From positions 1-64,000 of the forward strand of contig CAZFPL010000017.1 of NCBI GenBank assembly GCA_964521085.1: 64,000 nucleotides of DNA, written 5' to 3'. Numbering within the stretch: the stretch's first letter is position 1; each line of letters starts with the position of its first letter. This stretch comes from JAFGKK01 sp964521085 (GTDB taxonomy: Bacteria; Chloroflexota; Anaerolineae; Anaerolineales; RBG-16-64-43). The notes beneath the pieces were generated by a model. It saw only the letters and a list, made by a program, of their open reading frames with translations, ran no database searches and was not told the DNA's origin. Of this stretch, positions 7,977 to 17,025 are shown in pieces. Both the position numbers and the translations under genes were made by a program.

Positions 7977-8387
7977 TCCCGTTATTCCCGCGTGACCCTG
8001 ACGGAAATCCAATGTTCGTCATCCTCGCCGTTTGTTCCTGGATGCCTGCCACGAACACCCTCGCTTCGCAACCATCTCGGCTTCCGGAATGCATGGAAGC
8101 CGAGATGCTATGCAAGGGCGGGCGCAGGCATGACGATCAATACCATCCCTGCGTGGTCTTCGCCTGCCCTCGGCCGAAGGCTGCGGGCAGGGATCCAGGC
8201 CAAGCGGAATAGGTTTTTCTCCATCGGTTCCTGGATGCCTGCCACAAACATGCAGGCATGGCGATCAACCCCGAATGCCCGTTGAATCGATACGGGCATG
8301 ATGGCCGTCTTTCCCCTTTTGAGCGTGGTAAAATTACGGATTGTTCGCCAAGTCACAATTAAACCGTCCTGAAAGGAGCAATCGAGA
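7977..8387. repeat. Intergenic block of hairpin-forming repeats
   Basis: No gene was found in these 411 bases. TTCCTGGATGCCTGCCAC occurs at 8035-8052 and again at 8228-8245. A perfect 13-bp hairpin has arms CATCTCGGCTTCC (8073-8085) and GGAAGCCGAGATG (8095-8107). CCTGCCC/GGGCAGG pair at 8163-8169 and 8185-8191. ATGCCTGC/GCAGGCAT pair around 8234-8259, and GCAGGCATGACGATCAA near 8123 echoes GCAGGCATGGCGATCAA near 8253. This looks like decayed copies of a short palindromic (REP- or MITE-like) family. Confidence 0.6.
8326..8334 (+). promoter_or_regulatory. Candidate extended -10 promoter for ppdK
   Basis: TGGTAAAAT fits an extended -10 (TGnTAnAAT-like), with no good -35 at the usual spacing. 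The predicted start near 8341 would give a leader of about 47 nt to the ATG at 8388. Confidence 0.35.
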
Positions 8388-11168
8388 ATGTCTGCAGCAA
8401 AGAAGAAAGCCACGACTTTAAAGCGGTCGAAGAAGGTCTCCGCTTCGGCTGCCGGGAAGTCCAAGAAATGGGTTTATCTCTTCAGCGAAGTGGCCCAGGC
8501 CGAGAAGTACGCCAAATCCTGGGAGGGCGTACGGGCGTTGCTCGGCGGAAAGGGCGCCGGTCTTGCGGATATGAACCGCGGCGGATTGCCCGTTCCTCCC
8601 GGCTTCACGGTCACCACGGAAGCCTGCAACGCCTATCTTGCGGGCGGTGAAAAATTCCCGTCCGGGCTGTGGGATCAGGAAGTGGCGGCCTTACGCCATG
8701 TGGAAAAGGCGACCGGGAAGAAGTTCGGCGATCCCGCCAACCCGCTCCTGGTTTCCTGCCGTTCCGGCGCGAAGTTTTCGATGCCCGGAATGATGGACAC
8801 CGTCCTCAACATCGGTCTGAACGACGAAACCGCGAAGGGAATGATCGCCCTGACGAAGAACGATCGCTTCGTCTACGACGCCTACCGCCGCCTGGTGCAG
8901 ATGTTCTCCTCGGTGGTAATGGGCGTTTCGAAGGAGGATTTTGAAAAAGTACTCGAATCCTACCGGCACAAACGGGGCGTTTCCAACGACGCGGAGCTTC
9001 CGGTGGAGGACCTTAAATCGATCACTTCGGAATTCAAGAAGATCGTCGTGCAGAAGACCGGGCGGGATTTTCCAGCCGATCCGATGGAACAGCTGAAACT
9101 GGCTACCGAGGCGGTCTTTAAATCCTGGAACGGAAAACGCGCCGTGGATTACCGGAATGCAGCCAAGATCGCGCACGATCTGGGCACGGCGGTCAACATC
9201 GTCACCATGGTGTTCGGGAACATGGGTGAAGGCAGCGGCACGGGCGTGCTGACCACCCGCAACGTTTCCGACGGCAGCCAGGCGATCGAGGGCGATTTCC
9301 TGCTCAACGCCCAGGGGGAAGACGTCGTCTCCGGAACGCGCCAGACGATGCCGATCGCCGAGATGAAGAACGTTATGCCCAAGATGTACGCCGAATTGGA
9401 AAAGTATTGCAAGCGCCTGGAGAAGTATTACCGCGAGACGCAGGACATTGAATTCACCGTCGAACGCGGCAAGCTGTGGATGCTGCAGACCCGCAACGCC
9501 AAACGGACCGCCCAGGCCGCGATCCGGATCGCAGTGGACATGGCCGGGGAAAAGCTGATCAACAAGGAGGAAGCCGTATGGCGGGTTCAGCCTGAACACG
9601 TCGACTTCTACCTGCATCCGCAGTTCGATGCATCCGAAAAGAAATACGCCGCCTCGCGCGGCGATCAAATCGCCAAGGGCTTGAACGTATCCCCCGGCGC
9701 GGCCGTCGGACAGATCACCTTCGACGCCGATATGGCCGAAAAATGGTCAAAGGAAGAAAAACGGGCCGTGATCATGGTTCGGCCGGAGACGACCCCCAAC
9801 GACGTGCACGGCATGCTGGCCGCCAAGGGCATCCTCACCAGCCGCGGCGGACGCACATCGCACGCCGCCCTGGTCGCCCGGCAATTCGGCATTCCGGCAG
9901 TGGTCGGTGTGGCGGCGATGGACGTGGATGTCGACAGACGCCAGTTCACCGTGGCCGGCAAGGTGTACCACGAAGGGGAATGGGTCTCTCTCGACGGCAC
10001 GACCGGCGAGGTCTTCGCCGGAAAAATCAAGACGGCCGATCCGTCGTTTGACGATCCGTATCTGCTCAAACTGCTTTCCTGGGCGGACGGGATTCGCAAA
10101 CTTGGCATTTGGGCGAATGCCGACTACCCGCGGGATGCCCGCCGCGCGCGCACCTTCGGCGCGGAAGGGATCGGACTTTGCCGCACCGAGCATATGTTCT
10201 TTGAGACCGAACGCCTGCCTATCGTCCAGAAAATGATCCTTGCAAAATCCACCGCGGAGCGGAAAGATGCCCTGGATAAGCTTCTTCCCTTCCAACGTGC
10301 CGATTTCGACGGGCTGTTCCGCGCGATGGACGGACTTCCGGTGACCATCCGCCTGATTGATCCACCGATGCACGAGTTCCTTCCTTCCCAGACCACTCTG
10401 TTGGAGGAAGTGATCACATTGCGGATCAAGGGAAACGACCCCGCACAACTGGCGGAGAAGGAGAAACTGCTGATCGCCGTCGAGGGCATGCACGAAGCGA
10501 ATCCCATGCTGGGGTTGCGCGGCGTCCGGCTGGGCATCCACATCCCGGAACTAACCCGGATGCAGGTGCGCGCCATCTTCGAAGCCGCCTGTCAGTGCGC
10601 CAAACAGGGCGTGGACGTGCATCCCAAGATCATGATCCCGCTGACTTCACACATCAACGAACTTCGCGTGCAGCAGACTGCGCTGGAAGACGAAGCCCGG
10701 ATCGTGATGCAGGAACAGGGGGCCAAGATTGATTACCAGTTCGGCACCATGATCGAGATTCCACGGGCCGCCCTGACCGCCGGGCAGATCGCCGAGATGG
10801 CGCAGTTCTTCTCCTTCGGAACCAATGATCTGACCCAGATGACCTTCGGCATCTCGCGCGATGACGCCGAGAAGGGTTTCCTGATGGAATACATCGATAA
10901 GAAAATCCTTCCGGAGAATCCCTTTGCTTCGATCGATGAGGACGGCGTGGGCAAGCTGATGGAGATGGCCGTGCGCGCCGGAAGGGCTACCCGCAAGACT
11001 CTGGACGTCGGAATCTGCGGTGAACACGGTGGAGATCCCAAGTCCATTAATTTCTGCCATAAGGCGGGTTTGAACTACGTTTCCTGCTCGCCCTTCCGGG
11101 TTCCGATCGCCCGGTTGGCCGCCGCGCATGCAGCGGTGAAAGAAAAAATGGGCGAAAAAGAGAAATAG
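8388..11168 (+). CDS. ppdK: Pyruvate, phosphate dikinase
   Basis: A 926-residue PPDK that interconverts pyruvate, ATP and phosphate with phosphoenolpyruvate, AMP and pyrophosphate. Parts seen in order: an ATP-grasp domain (GGKGAGLADM, SCRSGAKFSMPGMMDTVLNI), the swivelling phosphohistidine domain with GGRTSHAALVARQFGIPAVV (His near residue 490), and the C-terminal TIM barrel with EGIGLCRTEHMFF and GICGEHGGDP (catalytic Cys near 875). The first 25 or so residues are Lys/Ser/Ala-rich and are an extra extension. AAAGGAG lies upstream of the ATG. It stands alone, with a strong terminator behind it. Confidence 0.97.
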   Translation: MSAAKKKATTLKRSKKVSASAAGKSKKWVYLFSEVAQAEKYAKSWEGVRALLGGKGAGLADMNRGGLPVPPGFTVTTEACNAYLAGGEKFPSGLWDQEVAALRHVEKATGKKFGDPANPLLVSCRSGAKFSMPGMMDTVLNIGLNDETAKGMIALTKNDRFVYDAYRRLVQMFSSVVMGVSKEDFEKVLESYRHKRGVSNDAELPVEDLKSITSEFKKIVVQKTGRDFPADPMEQLKLATEAVFKSWNGKRAVDYRNAAKIAHDLGTAVNIVTMVFGNMGEGSGTGVLTTRNVSDGSQAIEGDFLLNAQGEDVVSGTRQTMPIAEMKNVMPKMYAELEKYCKRLEKYYRETQDIEFTVERGKLWMLQTRNAKRTAQAAIRIAVDMAGEKLINKEEAVWRVQPEHVDFYLHPQFDASEKKYAASRGDQIAKGLNVSPGAAVGQITFDADMAEKWSKEEKRAVIMVRPETTPNDVHGMLAAKGILTSRGGRTSHAALVARQFGIPAVVGVAAMDVDVDRRQFTVAGKVYHEGEWVSLDGTTGEVFAGKIKTADPSFDDPYLLKLLSWADGIRKLGIWANADYPRDARRARTFGAEGIGLCRTEHMFFETERLPIVQKMILAKSTAERKDALDKLLPFQRADFDGLFRAMDGLPVTIRLIDPPMHEFLPSQTTLLEEVITLRIKGNDPAQLAEKEKLLIAVEGMHEANPMLGLRGVRLGIHIPELTRMQVRAIFEAACQCAKQGVDVHPKIMIPLTSHINELRVQQTALEDEARIVMQEQGAKIDYQFGTMIEIPRAALTAGQIAEMAQFFSFGTNDLTQMTFGISRDDAEKGFLMEYIDKKILPENPFASIDEDGVGKLMEMAVRAGRATRKTLDVGICGEHGGDPKSINFCHKAGLNYVSCSPFRVPIARLAAAHAAVKEKMGEKEK

Positions 11169-11178
11169 ATTTACAATA

Positions 11179-11221
11179 AAAAAACAGGCTGCCGAGAACA
11201 GGCAGCCTGTTTTTTTTTTTT
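11179..11221 (+). terminator. Rho-independent terminator of ppdK
   Basis: AACAGGCTGCC (11183-11193) and GGCAGCCTGTT (11201-11211) form an 11-bp stem with a 7-nt loop, preceded by an A-run and followed by about 12 T. The A-run on the other side makes it potentially bidirectional for the converging HNH gene. Confidence 0.93.
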
Positions 11222-11241
11222 AAATAATACTACTCTATTGA

Positions 11242-11745
11242 CTACCACCCCTCCAGGTAGGAACGCCATTCCGAATAATCCGTCAGGTAATGGCCGAACA
11301 GGTACAGCGCGGTGCGGGGCGGTTCCCTGGGAATCCGGCGCAGGTTCATGTGCGATTCCGTCAGCAGCCGTCCGCCTTTCTTCCGATTGCAGGGCGGGCA
11401 GGCGGCGACAAGATTACTCCAGGCGTGCGGGCCGCCCCGGAAACGGGGAACGACGTGATCAACCGTCAGATGCATGGTTTGGCGCCCGCAATACTGGCAG
11501 GTATATTCATCCCTTCGGAAAACTTCCCGTTTGGAAAGGTGCGGATACGGGCGGGGAGGGTGGATCATTTTTTGTAATTGGATGATCGACGGACTGGGAT
11601 ACGATAATCTCACGGTATGGATATAGCCGCGCCCGTTGGCAACCAATCGGGCTTTTCCGCCGATGATCAAATGCAAAGCCCTCCGGGTATCGCACACGTG
11701 GAGTGGTTCAAAATTGGCATTCAGTACCAGCACCGGTGTTTTCAT
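11242..11745 (-). CDS. HNH endonuclease family protein
   Basis: A 167-residue protein with an HNH nuclease core: CQYCG, LTVDHVVPRFRGGPHAWSN and CPPCNRKKG give the two Cys pairs that hold a structural zinc and the catalytic His/Asn residues. The N-terminal part (VLVLNANFEPLHVCDTRRA) is the usual opening of a widespread chromosomal HNH family of unknown role. The ATG is at 11745. No restriction or phage genes are adjacent; a repair or defence role is only possible. Confidence 0.88.
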   Translation of the reverse strand: MKTPVLVLNANFEPLHVCDTRRALHLIIGGKARLVANGRGYIHTVRLSYPSPSIIQLQKMIHPPRPYPHLSKREVFRRDEYTCQYCGRQTMHLTVDHVVPRFRGGPHAWSNLVAACPPCNRKKGGRLLTESHMNLRRIPREPPRTALYLFGHYLTDYSEWRSYLEGW

Positions 11746-11807
11746 GGTCCCGTCAATTGCGCGGGAGTTTACACCATACGTTCAGGACGCGCAAGTTTCC
11801 TGCATGT

Positions 11808-12821
11808 CTATTTCACCAACGAACGGCGTAAGGAAGTTAATCGAGCCGCCGCCAACCCCGGATTCCTTTGCAGGGCGTACAAAGCCCCCACTCCTTCCGC
11901 GGCAAGGGAGGCGGAGATGCAGCCGACCAGAGTCGATTCCAGCAAGTCGTACGTCTTTCGCCATTCCGCCAAGAAACCGCCGCAAAAGGAATCGCCGATG
12001 GCCAGCGGGTTTTTCATCTCTGTCGGATAAAACGGCACGAAATATCCCTTGCGGGATTCGGAATCATAGGCATGAATTCCCTGGAAATCCTTCTGCAGGA
12101 GGACGATTTTCGGCCCCCATTGCGAGAGGTATTCGGATATTCTGACCTCATCCGGATACGTATCGCCGACGAATGCCCGAACGGGCGCTTCGCGGACGAA
12201 GAGGACATCTATTCCATGCAGAATTTCCCGGATCTGCAGCCGGAAGGAGGGCAGCAACAATCCTTCCGGCGGGGAGAGGAGAATCGTTCCCACTCCGGAT
12301 TGCCGAAGGGAAACGGAAAGGGTAACTTGACTCTGAAAGTGGCATGGGGTTATGTATACCGCGCGCGTCTGGTTGTATTGCGCGGGAATATCGTCGCGCC
12401 GGATGGCGATGCCGGGAAAAGAATGCAAGGAATTCTCCGCCTGAGAGGGCGGTGTGTAGTTTAATAACTCCTGCGGACACGCGAGATTGTGCTTCGTAAA
12501 AAATTTTACGGGATCCCAATCGATATGTTTTTCCCACTCCTCATAATAATGAAAACCGATGCTGGGAGCATGATCGGAAAGTATTCGGATACCGGAACAA
12601 TCCAATCCCATCCGGCTTATTTCTCGAATCGTCCGCCCGGTAAAGTTTTCTCCCACTCTCGCGATTAATCCGATTCCATCCTGCGTCCAAGGCTTGGCAC
12701 CCGCGGCGGCATACAGCGCCGGACCGCCGAGCAGATTGGAATATGCTTTCCCGTTTGGCAACAGGAAATATTCCATACGGATGGGGCCTGCAAAAACAAA
12801 CACCGGTATATCGGATGTCAT
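11808..12821 (-). CDS. PfkB (ribokinase-like) family carbohydrate kinase
   Basis: A 337-residue protein. NLLGGPALYAAAGAKPW with IGLIARVGENFTG is the N-terminal PfkB block, and NPLAIGDSFCGGFLAEW is the C-terminal anion-hole/base motif, keeping the GD catalytic Asp. The middle is divergent, so the sugar or nucleoside substrate cannot be named. The ATG at 12821 is chosen because residues upstream in the open frame do not look like the family. It is divergent from the response regulator at 12987. Confidence 0.8.
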   Translation of the reverse strand: MTSDIPVFVFAGPIRMEYFLLPNGKAYSNLLGGPALYAAAGAKPWTQDGIGLIARVGENFTGRTIREISRMGLDCSGIRILSDHAPSIGFHYYEEWEKHIDWDPVKFFTKHNLACPQELLNYTPPSQAENSLHSFPGIAIRRDDIPAQYNQTRAVYITPCHFQSQVTLSVSLRQSGVGTILLSPPEGLLLPSFRLQIREILHGIDVLFVREAPVRAFVGDTYPDEVRISEYLSQWGPKIVLLQKDFQGIHAYDSESRKGYFVPFYPTEMKNPLAIGDSFCGGFLAEWRKTYDLLESTLVGCISASLAAEGVGALYALQRNPGLAAARLTSLRRSLVK

Positions 12822-12874
12822 GGGATTGCCTGCCTTGCCGTGGGAAGGTCGAAGATAAGAAGTCGCCCCGCCGC

Positions 12875-12904
12875 TTGCGCCCTTTCGCCAATCGGCGATA
12901 TAAT
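12875..12904 (+). promoter_or_regulatory. Candidate promoter of the response-regulator gene
   Basis: TTGCGC (12875-12880), an 18-nt spacer and a perfect TATAAT (12899-12904), giving a leader of about 75 nt before the ATG at 12987. The -10 is strong and the -35 moderate. Confidence 0.45.
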
Positions 12905-12986
12905 GAGAACGCGATCGCCGTTTTCTCCGCGGAAGGATCTTCAACCGACGAGGAGTTCCACTTCTTTCAAGATATATCATAATACT

Positions 12987-13664
12987 ATGACGCCCGCAAA
13001 GGTTCTTCTGATTGAATCCGATCGCACCACCGTTCCTTCACACAGTTCGGCATTATTGAAAAGGGGATTCGCACTTTTCGTGGAGAACTCTCCGCGCAAA
13101 GCAGCGGATCGAGCACGGGCGGCAAAACCGGATGTGATCGTCCTGGATGCAATTTCACTGCGAACATCCGGGATCCGGCTCTGCCGGCACCTGCACAAGG
13201 AAGTCGATGACTGCCCGATCGTCTTGATCACGCGCGCCATTCTTTCGAATCCGGAAGAAATCGGCGCGCAATCGGTCCTCGTGCCGCCGTTCACCCCGCG
13301 CAAGCTGCTCAATGCTGTCCAGCGGCAACTTCCCAGCGACGAAGAAAGCTCGATTCAAGCCGGTCCGATACGAATCAACACCAAACAGCGGAAAATCTCC
13401 TGCGGGGGGAGGGAGGACCAGGTCACTCCCAAGGAAGCCCGGTTGCTTGAGATATTCCTACGCCATCCCGGGATTTTGCTGACGCGCAAGTTCCTTATCA
13501 AAGCCGTGTGGGATACAGATTACACAGGCGATACCCGCACCCTCGACGTCCATATTTCCTGGTTGCGGCAGATCCTGGAACCGGATCCCTCTTCCCCGAG
13601 GTATCTGAAAACGATCCGTGGACAGGGATACCGCCTGGATATTCCCGAAGTCAGCAAAAAGTAA
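12987..13664 (+). CDS. OmpR/PhoB-type response regulator with an atypical receiver
   Basis: A 225-residue protein. Residues 5-118 are a receiver domain (KVLLIESD; IVLDA with the phosphorylatable Asp54; LITRA with Thr82). The usual Lys near residue 100 is replaced in SVLVPPF. Residues 130-220 are a winged-helix DNA-binding domain, with LTRKFLIKAVWDTDYTGDTR, LDVHISWLRQ and TIRGQGYRL. No histidine kinase gene is adjacent, so it is an orphan. The ATG at 12987 has no clear ribosome-binding site; longer open sequence upstream is not family-like. Confidence 0.85.
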   Translation: MTPAKVLLIESDRTTVPSHSSALLKRGFALFVENSPRKAADRARAAKPDVIVLDAISLRTSGIRLCRHLHKEVDDCPIVLITRAILSNPEEIGAQSVLVPPFTPRKLLNAVQRQLPSDEESSIQAGPIRINTKQRKISCGGREDQVTPKEARLLEIFLRHPGILLTRKFLIKAVWDTDYTGDTRTLDVHISWLRQILEPDPSSPRYLKTIRGQGYRLDIPEVSKK

Positions 13665-13679
13665 TCCGGATTGCACGAA

Positions 13680-13735
13680 AAAAAGAACGGATTTCACGGA
13701 TGATGCTTAACCAAATCCGGGGATCCGTTCTTTTT
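13680..13735. terminator. Bidirectional terminator
   Basis: AAAAAGAACGGAT (13680-13692) pairs perfectly with ATCCGTTCTTTTT (13723-13735). It lies between the converging response-regulator gene (stop at 13664) and the methyltransferase gene (ends at 13753), with A-tracts and T-tracts on both strands. Confidence 0.85.
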
Positions 13736-13752
13736 AGTGTAATCCGTGGTTT

Positions 13753-15081
13753 TTATCCCAGAGTGATTCTTTTCTCCGTTTCCGCCAGCGTCCCATCCGA
13801 ACAAATCGCGCGGATCAACAACCGGTACGACCCCTTGCGGGCATACATGTGGGAAAAGGACAATTCCGATGTGCCCTTGCGCCATGGCCTTGCCGCTTGC
13901 CGGGTGCTGTGGACGATGCCGCCGCGGTAATTAAAATCCACTTCCCAATAATCCAGGGAGGAAGGAAAACCATCCGGGGGGCATGGACGCATTCCCTCCA
14001 ACGCGATTGTCACCCGCCGGCCTTCGGTTCGAAGGTTCACCTTCAAGCGATTCCGTTGGGATCCTTTCGGAAACGACCCGTCGATGGATTCGATGGCGTA
14101 TGGATGAGATTGGCCGAGTGACAGGCGACGCTGACAAACGGCGATGGATTGCGGGAGGATGTCGCAGCCGATCCAGCGCCGGGAGAGGGAATCGGCGACC
14201 CGCAACGTGGTCCCCGATCCGCAGAAGAAATCCCCGATCAGATCCCCTTTCTCGCTTGATGCCAAAAGGATTCGTTCCAGAAGGGCTTCCGGCTTTTGGG
14301 TCGGGTACCCCGTTCGCTCGCTGTGCAACCGGGCGATCACAGGAAAATACCACCAGTCTTCCGGGATTTTTCCGCGGAGCAAATCCGGACGTTTTCCAAA
14401 TCCGGCTTTTGGAGAGGATGCGAACGTGCGGTGGGTGCTCGGGTGATAGGGGACACGGATTTTGTCGGGAAAGAACGCCCGCTGTTTTCCGCGGCCGTAA
14501 ACAAGGATCGTATCGTGCTTGCGGTTGAAATAGGATTTTACGGGAGAGGGTCCGTGATAGACCCAGATAATCTCGTTGATGAAATTCTCGGGTCCAAAAA
14601 TCTCGTCCAGAAGCACCTTCGCAAAGTGGACAGCCCGCCAATCCAGATGCAGATACAGCGTTCCGTCCGCGGCGAGCAGATCGCGCATCCGGATCAAGCG
14701 CGGATACAGCATCGAGAGATATTCTTCGATCGAGTTCCAGGAATCGTTATATCCCTCGCCCAACTGCCAGGTTTCCGGTTTCCGCGAGTCTTCACCCCGG
14801 CCGATGCGGCGGTTGAATCCCTTCCCCGTGGCGAAGGGTGGATCGCAGTAGATCAACCGGAAGGCCCCGCGCAAATCCTCCAGCAAGGCATCCATCACCG
14901 GGAGATTATCCCCGAAGATCAATCGGTTGCGCGGCGGGGAATTCACCTTTGGGGCGGATCCTCCGGGATAAATTTCCATCCGGCGCGTTAAGGGGCCGGG
15001 ATGCGGAGGAGGGACGCCGGCTTTCCCATCCCATTCCAGACGAACAGAATGCAATTTCCCTTTTCTGTTCCGAACGGTCAT
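13753..15081 (-). CDS. Beta-class site-specific DNA methyltransferase (orphan)
   Basis: A 442-residue N6-adenine or N4-cytosine methyltransferase. The catalytic motif DPPF (near residue 77) precedes the SAM-binding DFFCGSGTT (near residue 284), the beta-class order. The region between has a recognition domain and the HSERTGYPTQKPEALLERI motif that leads into motif X. The last 80 residues (DYWEVDFNYRGG onward) form a separate beta-rich domain. No restriction endonuclease is adjacent, so it is an orphan by context. The ATG at 15081 follows argS by 32 nt. Recognition sequence unknown. Confidence 0.88.
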   Translation of the reverse strand: MTVRNRKGKLHSVRLEWDGKAGVPPPHPGPLTRRMEIYPGGSAPKVNSPPRNRLIFGDNLPVMDALLEDLRGAFRLIYCDPPFATGKGFNRRIGRGEDSRKPETWQLGEGYNDSWNSIEEYLSMLYPRLIRMRDLLAADGTLYLHLDWRAVHFAKVLLDEIFGPENFINEIIWVYHGPSPVKSYFNRKHDTILVYGRGKQRAFFPDKIRVPYHPSTHRTFASSPKAGFGKRPDLLRGKIPEDWWYFPVIARLHSERTGYPTQKPEALLERILLASSEKGDLIGDFFCGSGTTLRVADSLSRRWIGCDILPQSIAVCQRRLSLGQSHPYAIESIDGSFPKGSQRNRLKVNLRTEGRRVTIALEGMRPCPPDGFPSSLDYWEVDFNYRGGIVHSTRQAARPWRKGTSELSFSHMYARKGSYRLLIRAICSDGTLAETEKRITLG

Positions 15082-15113
15082 GATTAACCGATGCAGATCC
15101 GGGGCCGCCGGGC

Positions 15114-16925
15114 TTACATCGCCCGGGGAGATTGAATCCCCAACAGCCTGAGGCTGTTGGCCAGCGTTTGTTTTGCGGCGGCCACCATGGCCAGCCGTGC
15201 GTTCCGAACATCGGGTTCCGCCTGCAGCACCGGACATTCACGATAAAACTCGGTGAAGGCCTTGGCCAGGAAATAGACGTAATTGGCCATATACAGCGGC
15301 TTGTATTCTTCCGCCGCCCTCTCGACTTCATCCGGAAATCGCGAAATCCAATCGATCAATGTCACTTCCGAGGGGTGGAGATCATGCACGGGAAGCATGG
15401 GCCGGGGGGCTTCGCTGATTTTCTCCAGGATACTGGCCGCGCGCACATGCGCGTATTGGATGTAGGGGGCGGCCTGCCCGTCGAAACTCAGCGCACTGTC
15501 CCAGGTAAACACGATCTGCTTCGTGTTATCCACCGCCAGCATGACGTATTTCATCGCGCCGATTCCCACCTGCCAGGCCGTTTCTTCGCGGTCCTTTCCG
15601 GCGAGGTCGGGATTTTTTTCGGCGATGATCTCCAGCACCCTGCGTTTGGCTTCCTCCGCGACGTCCAAGTAATACACGACGTTCCCTTTCCGCGAGGACA
15701 TGGTGCCCTCCGGAAGGGTGACGATTTCAAACGGCAGGTGGAAGCATTTTGAGGCTTGCGGGAATCCCCACAATTCGAGGATTTTGAAGGCTTGCTGGAA
15801 ATGCAGGCTTTGCCGGACGTCGACGACGTATACGGAGCGGTCGACGTGGTACTGCTCGAATTTGATCTTCGCCAGGGCCAGATCCTTGGTGAGGTAGAGG
15901 CTCGTGCCGTCGGAGCGCAGAATCACCGCGACCCGGTAGGTTTCTTTCTTCAAGCCCAGCTTTTCATCGATGCGGACAATGACCGGTCCGCCGGTCGGGC
16001 GTTCATCCTCGGCTATCTTGCGCCGGATCAGTTCGTCGACGATCGCTTTTCCCGGCTCGTCGGCTTCGCTTTCGAAGAAAAACACGTCGATGGGAATATC
16101 CAGCTGCTTCAGAACCGCGTGAAGCTCGTCCAGGCTCCATTGCCGAGTTCGCTGCCACAGGGCACGGGTCTTCAAGTCGCCGTCATCCCATAAGCGGTAG
16201 AGGTCCCGCACCTCGACCTCATACCCTTCGCGCGTGATCCGCTGGGCTTCGGTTTCGTCCGGTTGTTTCTCAAGCAGAGCAGTCGCTTCAGTGTAGATTT
16301 GCCCCAACCAGCGCCCGCGTTCGAGTACGTCGGCCGGTTCCTGTCCGTCATGGAACTTCTGATACCCCCACATGCAACGCACCACGCCCAGCCCGATATC
16401 ACCCGGGTACGCTGCGCGGATCGTTTTATAGCCCGCGAATTCGGTCAGCCGCGCCAGAGCTTCCCCGAGAACCGCGACTCGAAAATGCCCGATATGAAAC
16501 GAGTGGTGGGTGTTGGGATTAATGTACTCCACCATCACTGTTTCGGTTTTGGGGGGCCCCTGTCCGTATCGCTCTCCGAGTGAAAGCACCGCCTCCAATA
16601 CTTTTTGGATGTACGGTTTGGTCTCAAAGAGAACGTTGAGATATCCGCGGACGGCTTCGATCCGGGAAAATCCTGCCGGCAGGACGATTTCCGAAGCGAT
16701 CTGCCCGGCGAGTTCCTGGGCCTGCTTGGGAACGGACAGGGCGCTTTTCCCGGAGCGGGCCAGGAAGGCCGCGGCTTTGATGCAGCTCGAGGTGCCCAAT
16801 CCCCACTGATCGACCAGCGGGATCGGAGACCAGTCGATGACGGCAGGTTCGGTGATGCCGCGGCGGACGAATCCGGAAAGGATTTGTCCACCGATGGATT
16901 CAACTTCTTCGTTATAGATTTTCAT
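15114..16925 (-). CDS. argS: Arginyl-tRNA synthetase
   Basis: A 603-residue class I synthetase charging tRNA-Arg. NPNTHHSFHIGHFRVAVLGE carries the HIGH motif, MSSRKGNVVYYLD is the KMSKS-equivalent loop, and the C-terminal helical DALR-type anticodon domain ends in NSLRLLGIQSPRAM. The ATG at 16925 is preferred; an in-frame TTG at 16955 adds ten residues without family support. The methyltransferase gene follows within 32 nt and may be cotranscribed. Confidence 0.96.
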   Translation of the reverse strand: MKIYNEEVESIGGQILSGFVRRGITEPAVIDWSPIPLVDQWGLGTSSCIKAAAFLARSGKSALSVPKQAQELAGQIASEIVLPAGFSRIEAVRGYLNVLFETKPYIQKVLEAVLSLGERYGQGPPKTETVMVEYINPNTHHSFHIGHFRVAVLGEALARLTEFAGYKTIRAAYPGDIGLGVVRCMWGYQKFHDGQEPADVLERGRWLGQIYTEATALLEKQPDETEAQRITREGYEVEVRDLYRLWDDGDLKTRALWQRTRQWSLDELHAVLKQLDIPIDVFFFESEADEPGKAIVDELIRRKIAEDERPTGGPVIVRIDEKLGLKKETYRVAVILRSDGTSLYLTKDLALAKIKFEQYHVDRSVYVVDVRQSLHFQQAFKILELWGFPQASKCFHLPFEIVTLPEGTMSSRKGNVVYYLDVAEEAKRRVLEIIAEKNPDLAGKDREETAWQVGIGAMKYVMLAVDNTKQIVFTWDSALSFDGQAAPYIQYAHVRAASILEKISEAPRPMLPVHDLHPSEVTLIDWISRFPDEVERAAEEYKPLYMANYVYFLAKAFTEFYRECPVLQAEPDVRNARLAMVAAAKQTLANSLRLLGIQSPRAM

Positions 16926-16972
16926 CCGAGGTTTGAAATTCCGGTGAAGGAACAACTCCGGCTTTCAGGAGC

Positions 16973-16994
16973 AAAAGCCCCCTGGAAAGGGGGC
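16973..16994 (-). terminator. Rho-independent terminator of rpsT
   Basis: Reading leftward, a 7-bp GC-only stem with one A/T pair (16994-16988 with 16983-16977) closes a 4-nt loop and is followed by TTTT (16976-16973). It lies 32 nt after the rpsT stop and before argS. Confidence 0.7.
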
Positions 16995-17025
16995 ATTGCA
17001 AACCATTAATCATCCCGCTTCGGAA

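Noticed and set aside
8035..8260. CRISPR array in the repeat block
   Set aside because: Units are too few, unevenly spaced and not separated by spacers of constant length; no cas genes.
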